The notes: generated by a model from the letters alone, not told the origin. Numbered from the stretch's first letter, positions 1 to 7,567 are shown. The stretch is 64,000 nt of DNA from JACVRN01 sp963715565 (GCA_963715565.1 OY970256.1:2604001-2668000); one strand, 5' to 3'. A program made the numbers and translations.

Positions 1-2
1 AA

Positions 3-146
3 GCCTATCAGGCGACGGCGGCGCAGTATCATCTACAACTCGCAAAGAAAATCTCAATAGAAGAATCAGAGCGCTCTCAGCCCCGCGAGGGGCGGTATAA
101 CAGTAGCCCACGGCGTGAGCCGTGGGAACACGCGTCGAATAAATGA
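3..146 (+). CDS. C-terminal end of an unidentified protein (partial, cut by window edge)
   Basis: One plus-strand frame is open from the first bases to a TGA at 144-146. It reads as a helix-rich stretch (AYQATAAQYHLQLAKKI), which looks like the end of a helical-repeat protein. After about 22 residues it runs into the GCCCC/GGGGC repeat element, so the last 20 or so residues would be repeat-derived. The other two plus frames stop sooner (58-60 and about 110). No family is recognisable and the fragment may not be coding. Confidence 0.3.
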   Translation, partial: AYQATAAQYHLQLAKKISIEESERSQPREGRYNSSPRREPWEHASNK

Positions 147-266
147 TTGAGCCCCGTCAGGGGCGGCATACGATTGATGCCGCCCCTACGGGGCTTCTGA
201 ATTAATCGCGACGTGTGTTCCCACATCTGACGATGTGGGCTACTGATATGCCGCCCCTTCGGGGCT
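79..266. repeat. Large inverted repeat of nested GC-rich hairpins (family G, copy 1)
   Basis: The stretch begins AGCCCCGCGAGGGGCGG and ends with the matching inverted form (CCGCCCCTTCGGGGCT). Further small hairpins of the AGCCCACGGCGTGAGCCGTGGG type lie inside. The whole can fold on itself, with the ATTGAGCCCCGTCAGGGGCGG and GCCGCCCCTACGGGGCTT hairpins near the centre. A second copy is at 10396-10597. It is intergenic and holds no gene. Confidence 0.85.
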
Positions 267-302
267 TCGACGCCTCTGCACTCTACTTATCCCTGACTGA
301 CA

Positions 303-1670
303 TCAATTCCGTAATGAGTGAATCGGTGCGGGGATGCGTCCGCCTCTGCGTATGAAGTCGGTGGACGAAAAATGATTGACGGGCATGATGGGAGCTGTGC
401 CGAGCAGACCGCCGAACTCGACCATCTCGCCCACTTCACGACCGGGGACGGGGATGATGCGGACGGCGGTTGTCTTGTTGTTCATCACGCCGACGGCCAT
501 CTCGTCCGCGATGATGGCCGCGATGGTTTCACTGGTCGTGGAACCGGGGACGGCCACCATGTCTATGCCGACCGAGCACACGCTGGTCCATGCTTCGAGC
601 TTGTCTAGCGACAATGCACCGACGCGCGCAGCTTCGATCATCGCAGCATCTTCAGAGACGGGGATAAAAGCTCCGCTCATCCCACCGACAGAACCCGACG
701 CCATCGCGCCGCCTTTCTTCACAGCGTCTGTCAGCAGAGCCAGCGCAGCCGTCGTGCCGTGCGTGCCCGCGCGCTCGAAACCCATCGCTTCCAGAATCTC
801 CGCGACCGAATCGCCGGGCACAGGCGTAGGGGCGAGCGAAAGGTCTATGATGCCGAAGGGCAAACCGAGACGGCGCGCGGCCTCGCGTCCCACAAGCTCC
901 CCGGCACGCGCAAGCTTGAAAGAAAGTTTCTTGATGACTTCGGCCAGCTCGTGCAAAGGGAGGTCCGTGGGCGCATCTCGAACGGCGTGATTGACGACGC
1001 CGGGGCCGGAGACGCCGACGTTGATGACAGCCTCGGGCTCGCCCGTCCCGTGAAATGCTCCGGCCATGAAGGGATTGTCTTCGACGGCGTTGGCGAAGCA
1101 GACGAACTTGGCGCAGGCCAGCCCGCCGCGCTCGCGCGTCCTGTCAGCCATCTCTTTGATAAGCTCTCCAACGCGACGCACCGCATCCATGTTGATGCCT
1201 GCGCGCGTGGTGGCGACGTTCACGCTTGAGCAGAGACGCTCGGTCTTTGAAAGCGCTTCAGGAATCGAATCTAAAAATCTGCTTTCGCCGCGCGTCCAAC
1301 CCTTGTGCACGAGCGCGGAATAGCCGCCTATGAAATCGACGCCGACATTGCGCGCCGCGTCGTCAATCGCATGAGCGAGCGTCAATAGCTCCTCGCTTGA
1401 GCGCGCCGCTTCGCTAATCTGCGAAACGGGCGTAAGCGAAATCCTCTTGTTGGCGACGCGTATGCCGACTTCGTCGCCTATCTCGTCAACGGTTTGAACC
1501 AGGCGCTCGGCGGTGCGCTCAATCTTTTCGCGCACGCGCTCACTGGTGCGCTCGATTTGTTCCGACGCACAATCGCGCAGAGAGAGCCCGAGTGTAACGG
1601 TGCGTATGTCCAGATGCTCCATCTCCGTCATCCGCACGGTCTGAAGAATTTCCGCTTGCGTGTATTCCAT
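303..1670 (-). CDS. UPF0210 / DUF711 family protein (PFL-like fold)
   Basis: A 455-residue protein with the hallmark start of the UPF0210 family (EILQTVRMTEMEHLDIRTVTLGLSL), at the family's usual length of about 450. The family has a pyruvate formate-lyase-like barrel fold but no established reaction. In many genomes it sits beside an ACT-domain protein. Here it ends the microcompartment operon, 19 bp after the zinc-ribbon gene and two genes after the ACT-domain gene. The glycine-rich C-terminal half (SVGGMSGAFIPVSEDAAM, then PVNHFSSTDFIRRGGRIPAPIHSLRN) is typical. Its role in the compartment is inference only. The ATG at 1668-1670 fits the family start, though no strong ribosome-binding site is seen. 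Confidence 0.9.
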   Translation of the reverse strand: MEYTQAEILQTVRMTEMEHLDIRTVTLGLSLRDCASEQIERTSERVREKIERTAERLVQTVDEIGDEVGIRVANKRISLTPVSQISEAARSSEELLTLAHAIDDAARNVGVDFIGGYSALVHKGWTRGESRFLDSIPEALSKTERLCSSVNVATTRAGINMDAVRRVGELIKEMADRTRERGGLACAKFVCFANAVEDNPFMAGAFHGTGEPEAVINVGVSGPGVVNHAVRDAPTDLPLHELAEVIKKLSFKLARAGELVGREAARRLGLPFGIIDLSLAPTPVPGDSVAEILEAMGFERAGTHGTTAALALLTDAVKKGGAMASGSVGGMSGAFIPVSEDAAMIEAARVGALSLDKLEAWTSVCSVGIDMVAVPGSTTSETIAAIIADEMAVGVMNNKTTAVRIIPVPGREVGEMVEFGGLLGTAPIMPVNHFSSTDFIRRGGRIPAPIHSLRN

Positions 1671-1689
1671 AAGCTTTGAAAGGACGCGC

Positions 1690-2343
1690 CTAGCGTAGAT
1701 ACATGCTGAGTAAAATCAGCACCATGGCGATGATAAAAAGCAGGACGGCGATGAGAATAAAACGCAGGTTCGGATCGTCCGCCGCTTCGTCCAACACGAC
1801 CGTCGAAGCCTGACGCAGCTTTTCGACGCGCGGCCCTATTCTCTCTTCGACGACATCGCGCGCAGCCGCCGCCATTCGCTGACCGCGCCAGCGCTTGCCG
1901 TCATCCGGGGCGGGAGGTTCAGCGACCGGCCTTGCGCTCAACTGCTCGCGCGCCACCCTAGAAGGAAGCGAAGCGGCAGCTTCGCGTTCCGAATGAACAT
2001 TTGCGTTTGCTTCGCCCGCAGGAGAAGCAGGAGAAGGTGGCGGCGGCGATGCAGGGATAGTGGGCGGCGGTGCGTGCGTGTTATCGACCGTGCGCCCGTG
2101 TGTATTATCAACCGCGCGTCCCGGCGTGTTGTTCGCCTCAAAATCCGAGCGTCTTCTTCTTTGCGTCTCGATGGCTTCGTTCCTGGCAGTGGACGGGTCA
2201 ATAGTATCGGCCAACGGCGATGGCGGGGGTATCGTGCTCGCCAACGTCGTCTTCATGGGTCTCCCGCACTGCGGGCAGAAAGCAGCCGACGCGCGCACAG
2301 CCGCGCCACACTGAGGACAACGACGATCTATCTCAGGCTCCAT
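1690..2343 (-). CDS. Zinc-ribbon protein with a C-terminal membrane anchor
   Basis: A 217-residue protein of unknown function. Residues 9-27 hold two CPQCG knuckles (CPQCGAAVRASAAFCPQCG), a zinc-ribbon module. The middle, about residues 35-140, is low-complexity and rich in Pro, Thr and Ala. A short charged helical stretch follows (MAAAARDVVEERIGPRVEKL). Residues 194-217 are strongly hydrophobic (LIAVLLFIIAMVLILLSMYL), so it is probably a tail-anchored membrane protein with a cytoplasmic zinc ribbon. It lies 19 bp upstream of the UPF0210 gene and is separated from the ACT-domain gene by a repeat hairpin. Membership of the microcompartment operon is inferred from order and strand only. Confidence 0.75.
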   Translation of the reverse strand: MEPEIDRRCPQCGAAVRASAAFCPQCGRPMKTTLASTIPPPSPLADTIDPSTARNEAIETQRRRRSDFEANNTPGRAVDNTHGRTVDNTHAPPPTIPASPPPPSPASPAGEANANVHSEREAAASLPSRVAREQLSARPVAEPPAPDDGKRWRGQRMAAAARDVVEERIGPRVEKLRQASTVVLDEAADDPNLRFILIAVLLFIIAMVLILLSMYLR

Positions 2344-2348
2344 AAGAA

Positions 2349-2421
2349 CAGTGACAAGTGACGAGTGACAAGTGACGAGTGAAGAACAAGCTTGTCACTT
2401 GTCACTCGTCACTTGTCACTG
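2349..2421. repeat. Heptamer hairpin, family A copy 1 (GTGACAA/GTGACGA units)
   Basis: The left arm is four 7-bp units, GTGACAA GTGACGA GTGACAA GTGACGA. The right arm is the inverse (TTGTCAC, TCGTCAC units), around a short AAGAACAAGCTTG centre. It fills the gap between the zinc-ribbon and ACT-domain genes. The second copy is at 2913-2993. Confidence 0.9.
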
Positions 2422-2425
2422 CTTT

Positions 2426-2905
2426 TCAAATTCGGTGCATGGCGTTGAAGAGGTCTTCGCGCTGGGCGTAGATGCGTACGCCGAGCCGCTCGCCCTCTTT
2501 GCGCAAGCGTTCCTTGATCGCGGAAGCCGACTCGCCCGAGCGCGACATGTCCGAGATGATGATCATCGCAAACTTGCCACGCACCACCGTTTGATCAATG
2601 TCAATAATACTGCAATTGGCCTCGGCCAGAACCTGTGCGACGCCCGCGACAATGCCCGGATGGTCGAGCCCGAAAACCGAGACGACCAACCGCTGCGCGC
2701 TTCCCTCGTCTTCAGCTTCGCGCTCGCGAGCGGTCGAGGTGGCAGCACCGCTCGCGGCTGAACGGGCCGCGCCGTTTCCCACGACGGGCTCAATCGCGCG
2801 GTAAATATCGGTCACCAACTGCTCGACCGTGCGCTCGTCGGCCTGCGCCCCCAGACGACCGTAAACCGCCCGCGTGATGCGATAGATCAACTCTTCGTTA
2901 GCCAT
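2426..2905 (-). CDS. ACT-domain protein with a possible BMC encapsulation helix
   Basis: A 159-residue protein. The C-terminal 88 residues form an ACT domain of the UPF0237 type (RLVVSVFGLDHPGIVAGVAQVL, then DIDQTVVRGKFAMIIISD), the partner commonly found beside UPF0210 proteins. Unlike the usual stand-alone form of about 90 residues, it carries an N-terminal extension. Residues 3-18 (NEELIYRITRAVYGRL) form a short amphipathic helix like BMC encapsulation peptides. A second helix and an Ala/Ser linker follow. I chose the ATG at 2903-2905 because the longer open frame upstream is only translated repeat A2. The location between a vertex protein and UPF0210 suggests a compartment-associated sensor or cargo, which is inference. 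Confidence 0.8.
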   Translation of the reverse strand: MANEELIYRITRAVYGRLGAQADERTVEQLVTDIYRAIEPVVGNGAARSAASGAATSTAREREAEDEGSAQRLVVSVFGLDHPGIVAGVAQVLAEANCSIIDIDQTVVRGKFAMIIISDMSRSGESASAIKERLRKEGERLGVRIYAQREDLFNAMHRI

Positions 2906-2912
2906 ATTAAAG

Positions 2913-2993
2913 CAGTGACAAGTGACGAGTGACAAGTGACAAGCTAAAACAGCTTGTTCTTGCTCGTCACTTGTCACTTGTCACTCGTCACTG
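2913..2993. repeat. Heptamer hairpin, family A copy 2
   Basis: GTGACAA, GTGACGA and GTGACAA units on the left are mirrored by TCGTCAC and TTGTCAC units on the right, around AAGCTAAAACAGCTTG. Its right end contains the TGA stop codon (2988-2990) of the EutN-type gene, so the element overlaps coding sequence. Confidence 0.9.
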
Positions 2994-3323
2994 TCTTTTC
3001 CCGTTGTCCCCTGTCTGAAGCTCGCGGGCCGCGTCGCGCAGGTCTTCGGAGAGGGCGTCCTGTATGTCCATGCGGTCAACGATGCCGACGACAGCCGCTT
3101 CGATTGCCATCTCCTGGTTGCCGATGGCCGTGCGCGCGGCCTTGCCATAAGCACACATCACGGTCTCGCCGATGCCTGCGCCTAGACGGTCGGCAACCAC
3201 CACTACGTTTTTGGTCGGCTCTTTGTCCAGATCAATCGGGTGCACAATCAAAAAACGGACGCCCTCTAAATCAGGCGTCTTCTTCGTGGACCAGACCGTG
3301 CCGACGACTTTTCCTAAAAACAT
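2988..3323 (-). CDS. EutN/CcmL-type microcompartment vertex protein (BMC-P)
   Basis: A 111-residue protein matching the EutN/CcmL family in sequence (MFLGKVVGTVWSTKK, LDKEPTKNVVVVADRLGAGIGETVMCAYG, then AIGNQEMAIEAAVVGIVD). These proteins form pentamers that close the vertices of bacterial microcompartment shells. The length is slightly above the usual 85-100 because of a charged C-terminal tail. With the BMC-H gene at 6444 it supplies the minimum set for a closed shell: one hexamer and one pentamer type. The last residue and stop codon lie in repeat A2. The adjacent upstream gene on the same strand ends 29 bp away. Confidence 0.93.
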   Translation of the reverse strand: MFLGKVVGTVWSTKKTPDLEGVRFLIVHPIDLDKEPTKNVVVVADRLGAGIGETVMCAYGKAARTAIGNQEMAIEAAVVGIVDRMDIQDALSEDLRDAARELQTGDNGKRQ

Positions 3324-3352
3324 TACGATGCGTTCTATCTTGTGCGAATCCT

Positions 3353-3691
3353 TTATACGCTTGTCAACCGATTCGTTATCAACCGCTCAAAAGATTTGCC
3401 TAGCTGGCGCTCAAGTTCCCTATCATCCGGATGTTCCAGAATGATTCTCACCAGAACATCATCGGGGTAACGCTGCGAATTACTGCGCAATAGCGCGTAC
3501 AAAAAACCACTGGTGCAATGCTGCACTTCGTTAATGCGCCGCACCCTTTGCGGGTTGGTTAAGCCATCCTCGCCTACTTCGTAGCTATCGCGCGCAATCA
3601 CGGTCAACTCATGCATCAGGCGCGCGAGAAACTCTTCCTTCTCTTTAGAAGAGTAGGCCACAAAAATATCGATGGCGTCGTCAACCTTCAT
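3353..3691 (-). CDS. Conserved hypothetical protein inside the BMC operon
   Basis: A 112-residue soluble, helix-rich, acidic protein with no recognised domain. Visible landmarks are an N-terminal helix (VDDAIDIFVAYSSKEKEEFLARLMHELTV), an NPQRVRRINEVQHCTSGFLYALL segment and a charged C-terminus (HPDDRELERQLGKSFERL). It starts 11 bp after the stop of the 3703-3951 gene, so the two appear translationally linked. They sit between the aldehyde dehydrogenase and the vertex gene, which makes them look like an inserted pair. They could be a two-gene module unrelated to the compartment, such as a toxin-antitoxin-like pair, but no toxin or antitoxin motif is visible. Confidence 0.7.
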   Translation of the reverse strand: MKVDDAIDIFVAYSSKEKEEFLARLMHELTVIARDSYEVGEDGLTNPQRVRRINEVQHCTSGFLYALLRSNSQRYPDDVLVRIILEHPDDRELERQLGKSFERLITNRLTSV

Positions 3692-3702
3692 GCCTGTTAA
3701 TG

Positions 3703-3951
3703 TCAGATGATTTCTCGCTCCAGGCTATTGCTGTCAAAGCCACGCTCGTTAAGCACCTTAATGCGAACGTTGCCGTTAAGTATTCGCCCATCGGGCTTGA
3801 CCTTTAAGGCTTCTAGCTTTCCCGGACGTAGAGAATCAACGATTTCCTCCGTACCGCGTTGCCGCCAATACTCCAGCGAAAAGCGGCTTGTCCCCGACTC
3901 CAGGGTTTCATCATCATGAATGAGCCGTAGAGGCGGTTTGTCTTCATTCAT
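3703..3951 (-). CDS. Small hypothetical protein with a ParB-like GNVRI motif
   Basis: An 82-residue protein starting at the ATG at 3949-3951, 10 bp after the aldehyde dehydrogenase stop. Residues 58-75 read VKPDGRILNGNVRIKVLNERG. This resembles the ParB-like nuclease-domain signature (G-N-x-R-I-x-x-L-x-x-x-G), but the protein is far too short for a full ParB domain. An upstream open frame is only the shadow of the dehydrogenase tail. It pairs with the next gene (3353-3691). The function is unknown. Confidence 0.6.
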   Translation of the reverse strand: MNEDKPPLRLIHDDETLESGTSRFSLEYWRQRGTEEIVDSLRPGKLEALKVKPDGRILNGNVRIKVLNERGFDSNSLEREII

Positions 3952-3961
3952 GATAAACGCA

Positions 3962-5923
3962 TCACACCTTGGCGAAAACTTCCGCCGGGTCGCCCATGTC
4001 GCGGGCCGAAGGGGTGATGATGGTGCGCGCGTTGACGTAAATCTTCTCGCCTTTCTGAATGGCGCGGCGAACGTCGTCCTCGCTGACGAAATCCACGGCC
4101 TTGCGGCTGTTGCCGTTGGCCGTCTGCGGCGCAGCACCACTGCTACCTGACGGCGCAGTAGAAGCAACGCTCGCTGGCGGTGTCGCGGGTTGCTGTTGCG
4201 GCGCAGGTTGCTGCGTTGCACTGCCGCCGTTTCCGCCGCCTGATGCAATCGCGGTCGGAGCGGCCTCCGCGTGCGGCGCGGCTTCGGGCGCGGCATACTT
4301 GCCAACCCCCGCGATGTCCGTCATGGGTTGATATGGAGCCGTAGCTTCGGTCGGATGAAGCTTTGCATGGCCTTCGATTGACGGTGACGCGGAAGGTGAC
4401 GACGGCGCGTCGCCTCGCGCTGATAGAAAGCGATCCACGATGGCGGCAATCTCTTCACGACCGATTCCCTTGCCCGTAGCGCCCGCCGTCGCGGGTTGCT
4501 GAGGCGCGGCGGCCAGTGGTGGCTGCTGCATAGTAGCGGGCTTCTGCTGTGTAGTTGCAGCGGGCCGCGTGCTCTTGACGGGCCGCGTCTCAAAGGCTAC
4601 GCGCTTGATGTCCATCAAGTGCAGCGGTGAGACGTTGTCGGAAGTCACGTTGCCGCCCCATGAGCCGCAGCCCAGGGTCATAGAAGGCGGAAGCGCGGTC
4701 GAGAATCCTATAGCCCCGTGCGTGGTCGGCGTGTTGACGGTGATGCGCGAGGCGGGCATCTCGCCGCCGTAGTGTACGGCAGCTTCGCGCGAGCGCGTGT
4801 GTATGCCTGCGGTGTGGCCCATGCCGCCGTAGCTCAGGATTTCAAAGCAACGCGCCGCGCCACGGTCCACTCCGTCTTCAACATAAAAAGCCAGTATGGG
4901 CGAGAGCTTTTCCATGGAGAGCGGATAATCGCGCCCGACGCCGCCCACGTCCACCATCAAACAGCGCGTGCCCTGCGGCACGTTCAGGCCCGCGAGCTTG
5001 GCTATCGTCTCCACGGATTTTCCGACGATGGCCGCGTTCAAAGAGCGTTGTGGTGTGGCGACAACTTTCGCAAGCTGGTCCGCTTCCGCCGCGCTCAAAA
5101 AGTGACCGCCCTGCGCGCGGAACTGCTCGCGCACTTCTTTCTCAACGGGCGCATCGCAAACCACTGCCTGCTCCGAAGCGCAGATAGTGCCGTTGTCAAA
5201 AGTCTTGCCCGTCAAAATGTCCTGCACGGCTTTCGGAATGTTCGCGGTTCTTTCGATGAAGACGGGCACGTTGCCGGGACCGACGCCGAACGCAGGCTTG
5301 CCAGATGAATAAGCGGCGCGCACAAGCCCTATGCCGCCCGTGGCTAAAATCACAGCCGTCTGCTTGTGCTTCATGAGAGCTTCCGTGCCCTCTATGGTCG
5401 CAGTGGTCATGCAGCCGATGGCGTCCGCTGGTAAGCCTTCACGGATGGCTGCATCGCGCACGACCTTGACCGTCTCGTTGATGCAGCGCGCGGCAGAAGG
5501 ATGCGGGCTCAGGACAATCGCGTTGCGCGACTTGATAGAGATGAGACATTTGAAGATGGCGGTCGAGGTCGGATTCGTAGAAGGAATAATGCCTGCGACC
5601 ACGCCGCGCGGGCTTGCTATCTCGACCACGTCCTTTGATTCGGAGACCACGCCGACCGTGCGCAACCCCTTGAAGTAGTTCCACACGTCTTCGGAGGCAA
5701 AGCGATTCTTGATCTCCTTGTCGGAGGCAACGCCGAAGCCGGTCTCCTCGACGGCGAGCGCGCCTAGGCGTGCCGCTTCGCGCGCAGCAGCCTGTGCCAT
5801 GGCCTGACAGATGCGGTCAATCTTCGCCTGGTCAAAGCCCGCCAATTCCACCTGCGCCCTGTGCGCCGCCTCGACCAGATCACGCGCCTGCTGCACCGAC
5901 ACGAGATCTTTATCAACTGACAT
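3962..5923 (-). CDS. BMC-type acylating aldehyde dehydrogenase with a long targeting tail
   Basis: A 653-residue protein, well above the roughly 460-500 of EutE/PduP. Residues 1-450 are the CoA-acylating aldehyde dehydrogenase core, converting aldehyde plus CoA plus NAD+ to acyl-CoA. Catalytic Cys248 sits in DNGTICASEQ, with cofactor-site sequences SPRGVVAGIIPSTNPTS and VGPGNVPVFI. Residues 451-604 are a Gln/Pro/Ala linker broken by one amphipathic helix (about 487-503, GREEIAAIVDRFLSARG) that looks like an encapsulation peptide. Residues 605-653 (FVSEDDVRRAIQKGEKIYV, then IITPSARD) resemble the N-terminal segment of EutQ and EutT as I recall them. GGAGGTG lies 6 nt before the ATG. It is probably the core enzyme of the compartment. 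The substrate is unknown. Confidence 0.92.
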   Translation of the reverse strand: MSVDKDLVSVQQARDLVEAAHRAQVELAGFDQAKIDRICQAMAQAAAREAARLGALAVEETGFGVASDKEIKNRFASEDVWNYFKGLRTVGVVSESKDVVEIASPRGVVAGIIPSTNPTSTAIFKCLISIKSRNAIVLSPHPSAARCINETVKVVRDAAIREGLPADAIGCMTTATIEGTEALMKHKQTAVILATGGIGLVRAAYSSGKPAFGVGPGNVPVFIERTANIPKAVQDILTGKTFDNGTICASEQAVVCDAPVEKEVREQFRAQGGHFLSAAEADQLAKVVATPQRSLNAAIVGKSVETIAKLAGLNVPQGTRCLMVDVGGVGRDYPLSMEKLSPILAFYVEDGVDRGAARCFEILSYGGMGHTAGIHTRSREAAVHYGGEMPASRITVNTPTTHGAIGFSTALPPSMTLGCGSWGGNVTSDNVSPLHLMDIKRVAFETRPVKSTRPAATTQQKPATMQQPPLAAAPQQPATAGATGKGIGREEIAAIVDRFLSARGDAPSSPSASPSIEGHAKLHPTEATAPYQPMTDIAGVGKYAAPEAAPHAEAAPTAIASGGGNGGSATQQPAPQQQPATPPASVASTAPSGSSGAAPQTANGNSRKAVDFVSEDDVRRAIQKGEKIYVNARTIITPSARDMGDPAEVFAKV

Positions 5924-5938
5924 GACAACACCTCCGGA

Positions 5939-6044
5939 GATTTTCGATTGTGGATTTGCGATTTTCGATTGGATAAGGACTAAAGATTAAAATTAACTTC
6001 TTGTCCGCTTCCAATCGAAAATCGGCAATCGCAAATCGAAAATT
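5939..6044. repeat. Heptamer hairpin, family B copy 1 (GATTTTC/GATTTGC units)
   Basis: The left arm is GATTTTC GATTGTG GATTTGC GATTTTC GATTGG. The right arm is CAATCGA AAATCGG CAATCGC AAATCGA AAATT, with an AT-rich loop. It lies between the BMC-H and aldehyde dehydrogenase genes and overlaps the BMC-H stop codon (6043-6045). Related copies are at 39464, 43771, 47270 and 57783. Confidence 0.9.
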
Positions 6045-6444
6045 ACTTCGCTCTTTCCTTGTTGTTCTCGCGTGCGCCGGGAGCAAGCGAGCGGCCCTGG
6101 TCGCCTTCGCTGAGCTGGCCTGCGCTGCCGCCGCCGATGGCGCGCTCGTCGGGGCTAAAGCCCGTGCGACCGTTGGTGGGCAGCACGCGCTCGACTTCGC
6201 CGTGCGGGCGCGGGATAACATGGACGCTGATTAGCTCGCCGACGCGTCGTGCGGCGGCGGCTCCGGCATCCGTCGCGGCCTTGACCGCGCCGACGTCGCC
6301 ACGCACAAAAATCGTCACGTATCCAGCGCCGATGTACTCTTTACCTAAAAGTTGAACGTTTGCGGCTTTGACCATCGCGTCGGCGGCTTCAACAGCTCCG
6401 ACAAAGCCTTTGGTCTCCACCATTCCGAGTGCTTCGAGAGGCAT
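6043..6444 (-). CDS. BMC-H microcompartment shell hexamer protein
   Basis: A 133-residue protein. Residues 1-89 form a single BMC domain (MPLEALGMVETKGFVGAVEAADAM, VRGDVGAVKAATDAGAAAA, VISVHVIPRPH), the hexamer that tiles shell facets. About 44 residues of low-complexity polar tail follow (GFSPDERAIGGGSAGQ and onward), which most BMC-H proteins lack. The chosen start (ATG 6442-6444) has GAGGAT 8 nt upstream and gives the canonical first residues; the longer open frame adds non-family sequence. It is the first gene of the minus-strand operon and is divergent from the RodZ-like gene. Confidence 0.95.
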   Translation of the reverse strand: MPLEALGMVETKGFVGAVEAADAMVKAANVQLLGKEYIGAGYVTIFVRGDVGAVKAATDAGAAAARRVGELISVHVIPRPHGEVERVLPTNGRTGFSPDERAIGGGSAGQLSEGDQGRSLAPGARENNKERAK

Positions 6445-6568
6445 CGCGGTATCCTCGCTTTTTCTGTTGTAGAAGTTAAAAGGGAACGATTCTTTATCTG
6501 GAACGCTCCAAGCTAACACCGTGCGCCGGAAGAATCAAGATGCGCGCATCCATCTCGGGAACAAAAGT

Positions 6569-6598
6569 TTGACAATGTTTACCTGCGCACGTTATAGT
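6569..6598 (+). promoter_or_regulatory. Candidate sigma70-type promoter for the RodZ-like gene
   Basis: TTGACA (6569-6574), a 17-18 bp spacer, then TTATAG/TATAGT (6592-6598). It points away from the BMC operon and would give a leader of about 160 nt. The leader begins with a CCAAAGGGACTTTGG hairpin. No equally clear promoter is seen for the minus-strand BMC operon. Confidence 0.6.
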
Positions 6599-6763
6599 GC
6601 GCCCCAAAGGGACTTTGGCCTGCCTGTGGGAGAGCCGCTGCCAAGTCAATAACTGGCTCAAACCAATTTTGATCGCAAAGATTTTTCAGAAGTCGAGCAG
6701 GCAACAGAAGTTTACCTTGAGCCCCAAAGATACAAACTCCCGAAGGGCGGACTCGGATTGGTA

Positions 6764-7567
6764 ATGGCGACATCTTTTGGGGAACAACTGCGACTCGCAC
6801 GAGAGGCGCGCGGCGTCAGCTTGCGGGAGATTTCCGAGCAGACGCGCATCTCCACACGATACCTCGAAGCCATCGAAGCGGACGATTACAAACGTCTGCC
6901 CGGCGGCATTTTCAACAAGAGCTTTATCAAAGCCTACGCCAAGTACATAGGCTTTGACGAACACGAGGCGCTCGAAGGTTATGCGCGCACGGCGCGCGAG
7001 CAGGGCGCTTCGCCCGACGACGTCGTCTCTACACCCTATCAGCCACGCGTCTACACGGACGGCAATTCGCGCTCTCCTCTCGTCACCCTACTTTTAACCG
7101 TGCTCATTCTGGCTATTCTCTCTCTCGGAGTCTATGCCGCCATGCACTGGTATCAGCGACGCGAAGCGGGGGCCGTGGGTGATGCGGGCGACACCACGTC
7201 TTCCGTGCCGCCTGCGGCTCAGTCTAACGCCGCCAGTGTTCCTCCGGCACAGGCCGGAGCGCCCACGACCAATGCACAAGCGACTAACGTTCCGGCGGCG
7301 AGCTTTACGGTTCAGATTAAGGCGCGCGAGAAAGTGTGGACCAAGACGCGCGTGGACGAGACGGACGCGACCGAAAACACGCTCGAAGCAACCGAGACTA
7401 AAGAGTTCAAGCCCAACGAGCGTTTGAGCATCATGCTTTCACGCAGCAAGCTCAACGCCCTTGAGGTCATGATTAACAATCGCCCGGCGAAAGTCACTCC
7501 CGAGCCGCGCGGAGGATTAGTCGAGCTTGTCATCACAAAGGATAATTACGCACAGCTCTCGCAATAA
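6764..7567 (+). CDS. RodZ-like helix-turn-helix membrane protein
   Basis: A 267-residue protein. Residues 4-72 are the HTH_25-type domain (FGEQLRLAREARGVSLREIS, then RYLEAIEADDYKRLPGGIF and KAYAKYIG). Residues about 105-130 form one membrane helix, and residues about 180-265 look like the periplasmic DUF4115 domain. RodZ proteins link MreB filaments to the cell-wall elongation machinery, but such HTH-plus-anchor proteins also occur as membrane regulators. The ATG at 6764 is preferred to a TTG two codons upstream because it starts the conserved domain. The middle Ala/Pro/Ser linker is typical. Confidence 0.85.
   Translation: MATSFGEQLRLAREARGVSLREISEQTRISTRYLEAIEADDYKRLPGGIFNKSFIKAYAKYIGFDEHEALEGYARTAREQGASPDDVVSTPYQPRVYTDGNSRSPLVTLLLTVLILAILSLGVYAAMHWYQRREAGAVGDAGDTTSSVPPAAQSNAASVPPAQAGAPTTNAQATNVPAASFTVQIKAREKVWTKTRVDETDATENTLEATETKEFKPNERLSIMLSRSKLNALEVMINNRPAKVTPEPRGGLVELVITKDNYAQLSQ

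Noticed and set aside
2349..2993. Possible CRISPR array from regularly repeated GTGACAA units
   Set aside because: The units are contiguous 7-mers with inverted partners. There are no unique spacers and no cas genes.
3353..3951. Classical toxin-antitoxin pair
   Set aside because: No toxin or DNA-binding antitoxin motif is visible, so the idea is kept only as an alternative for an unknown pair.
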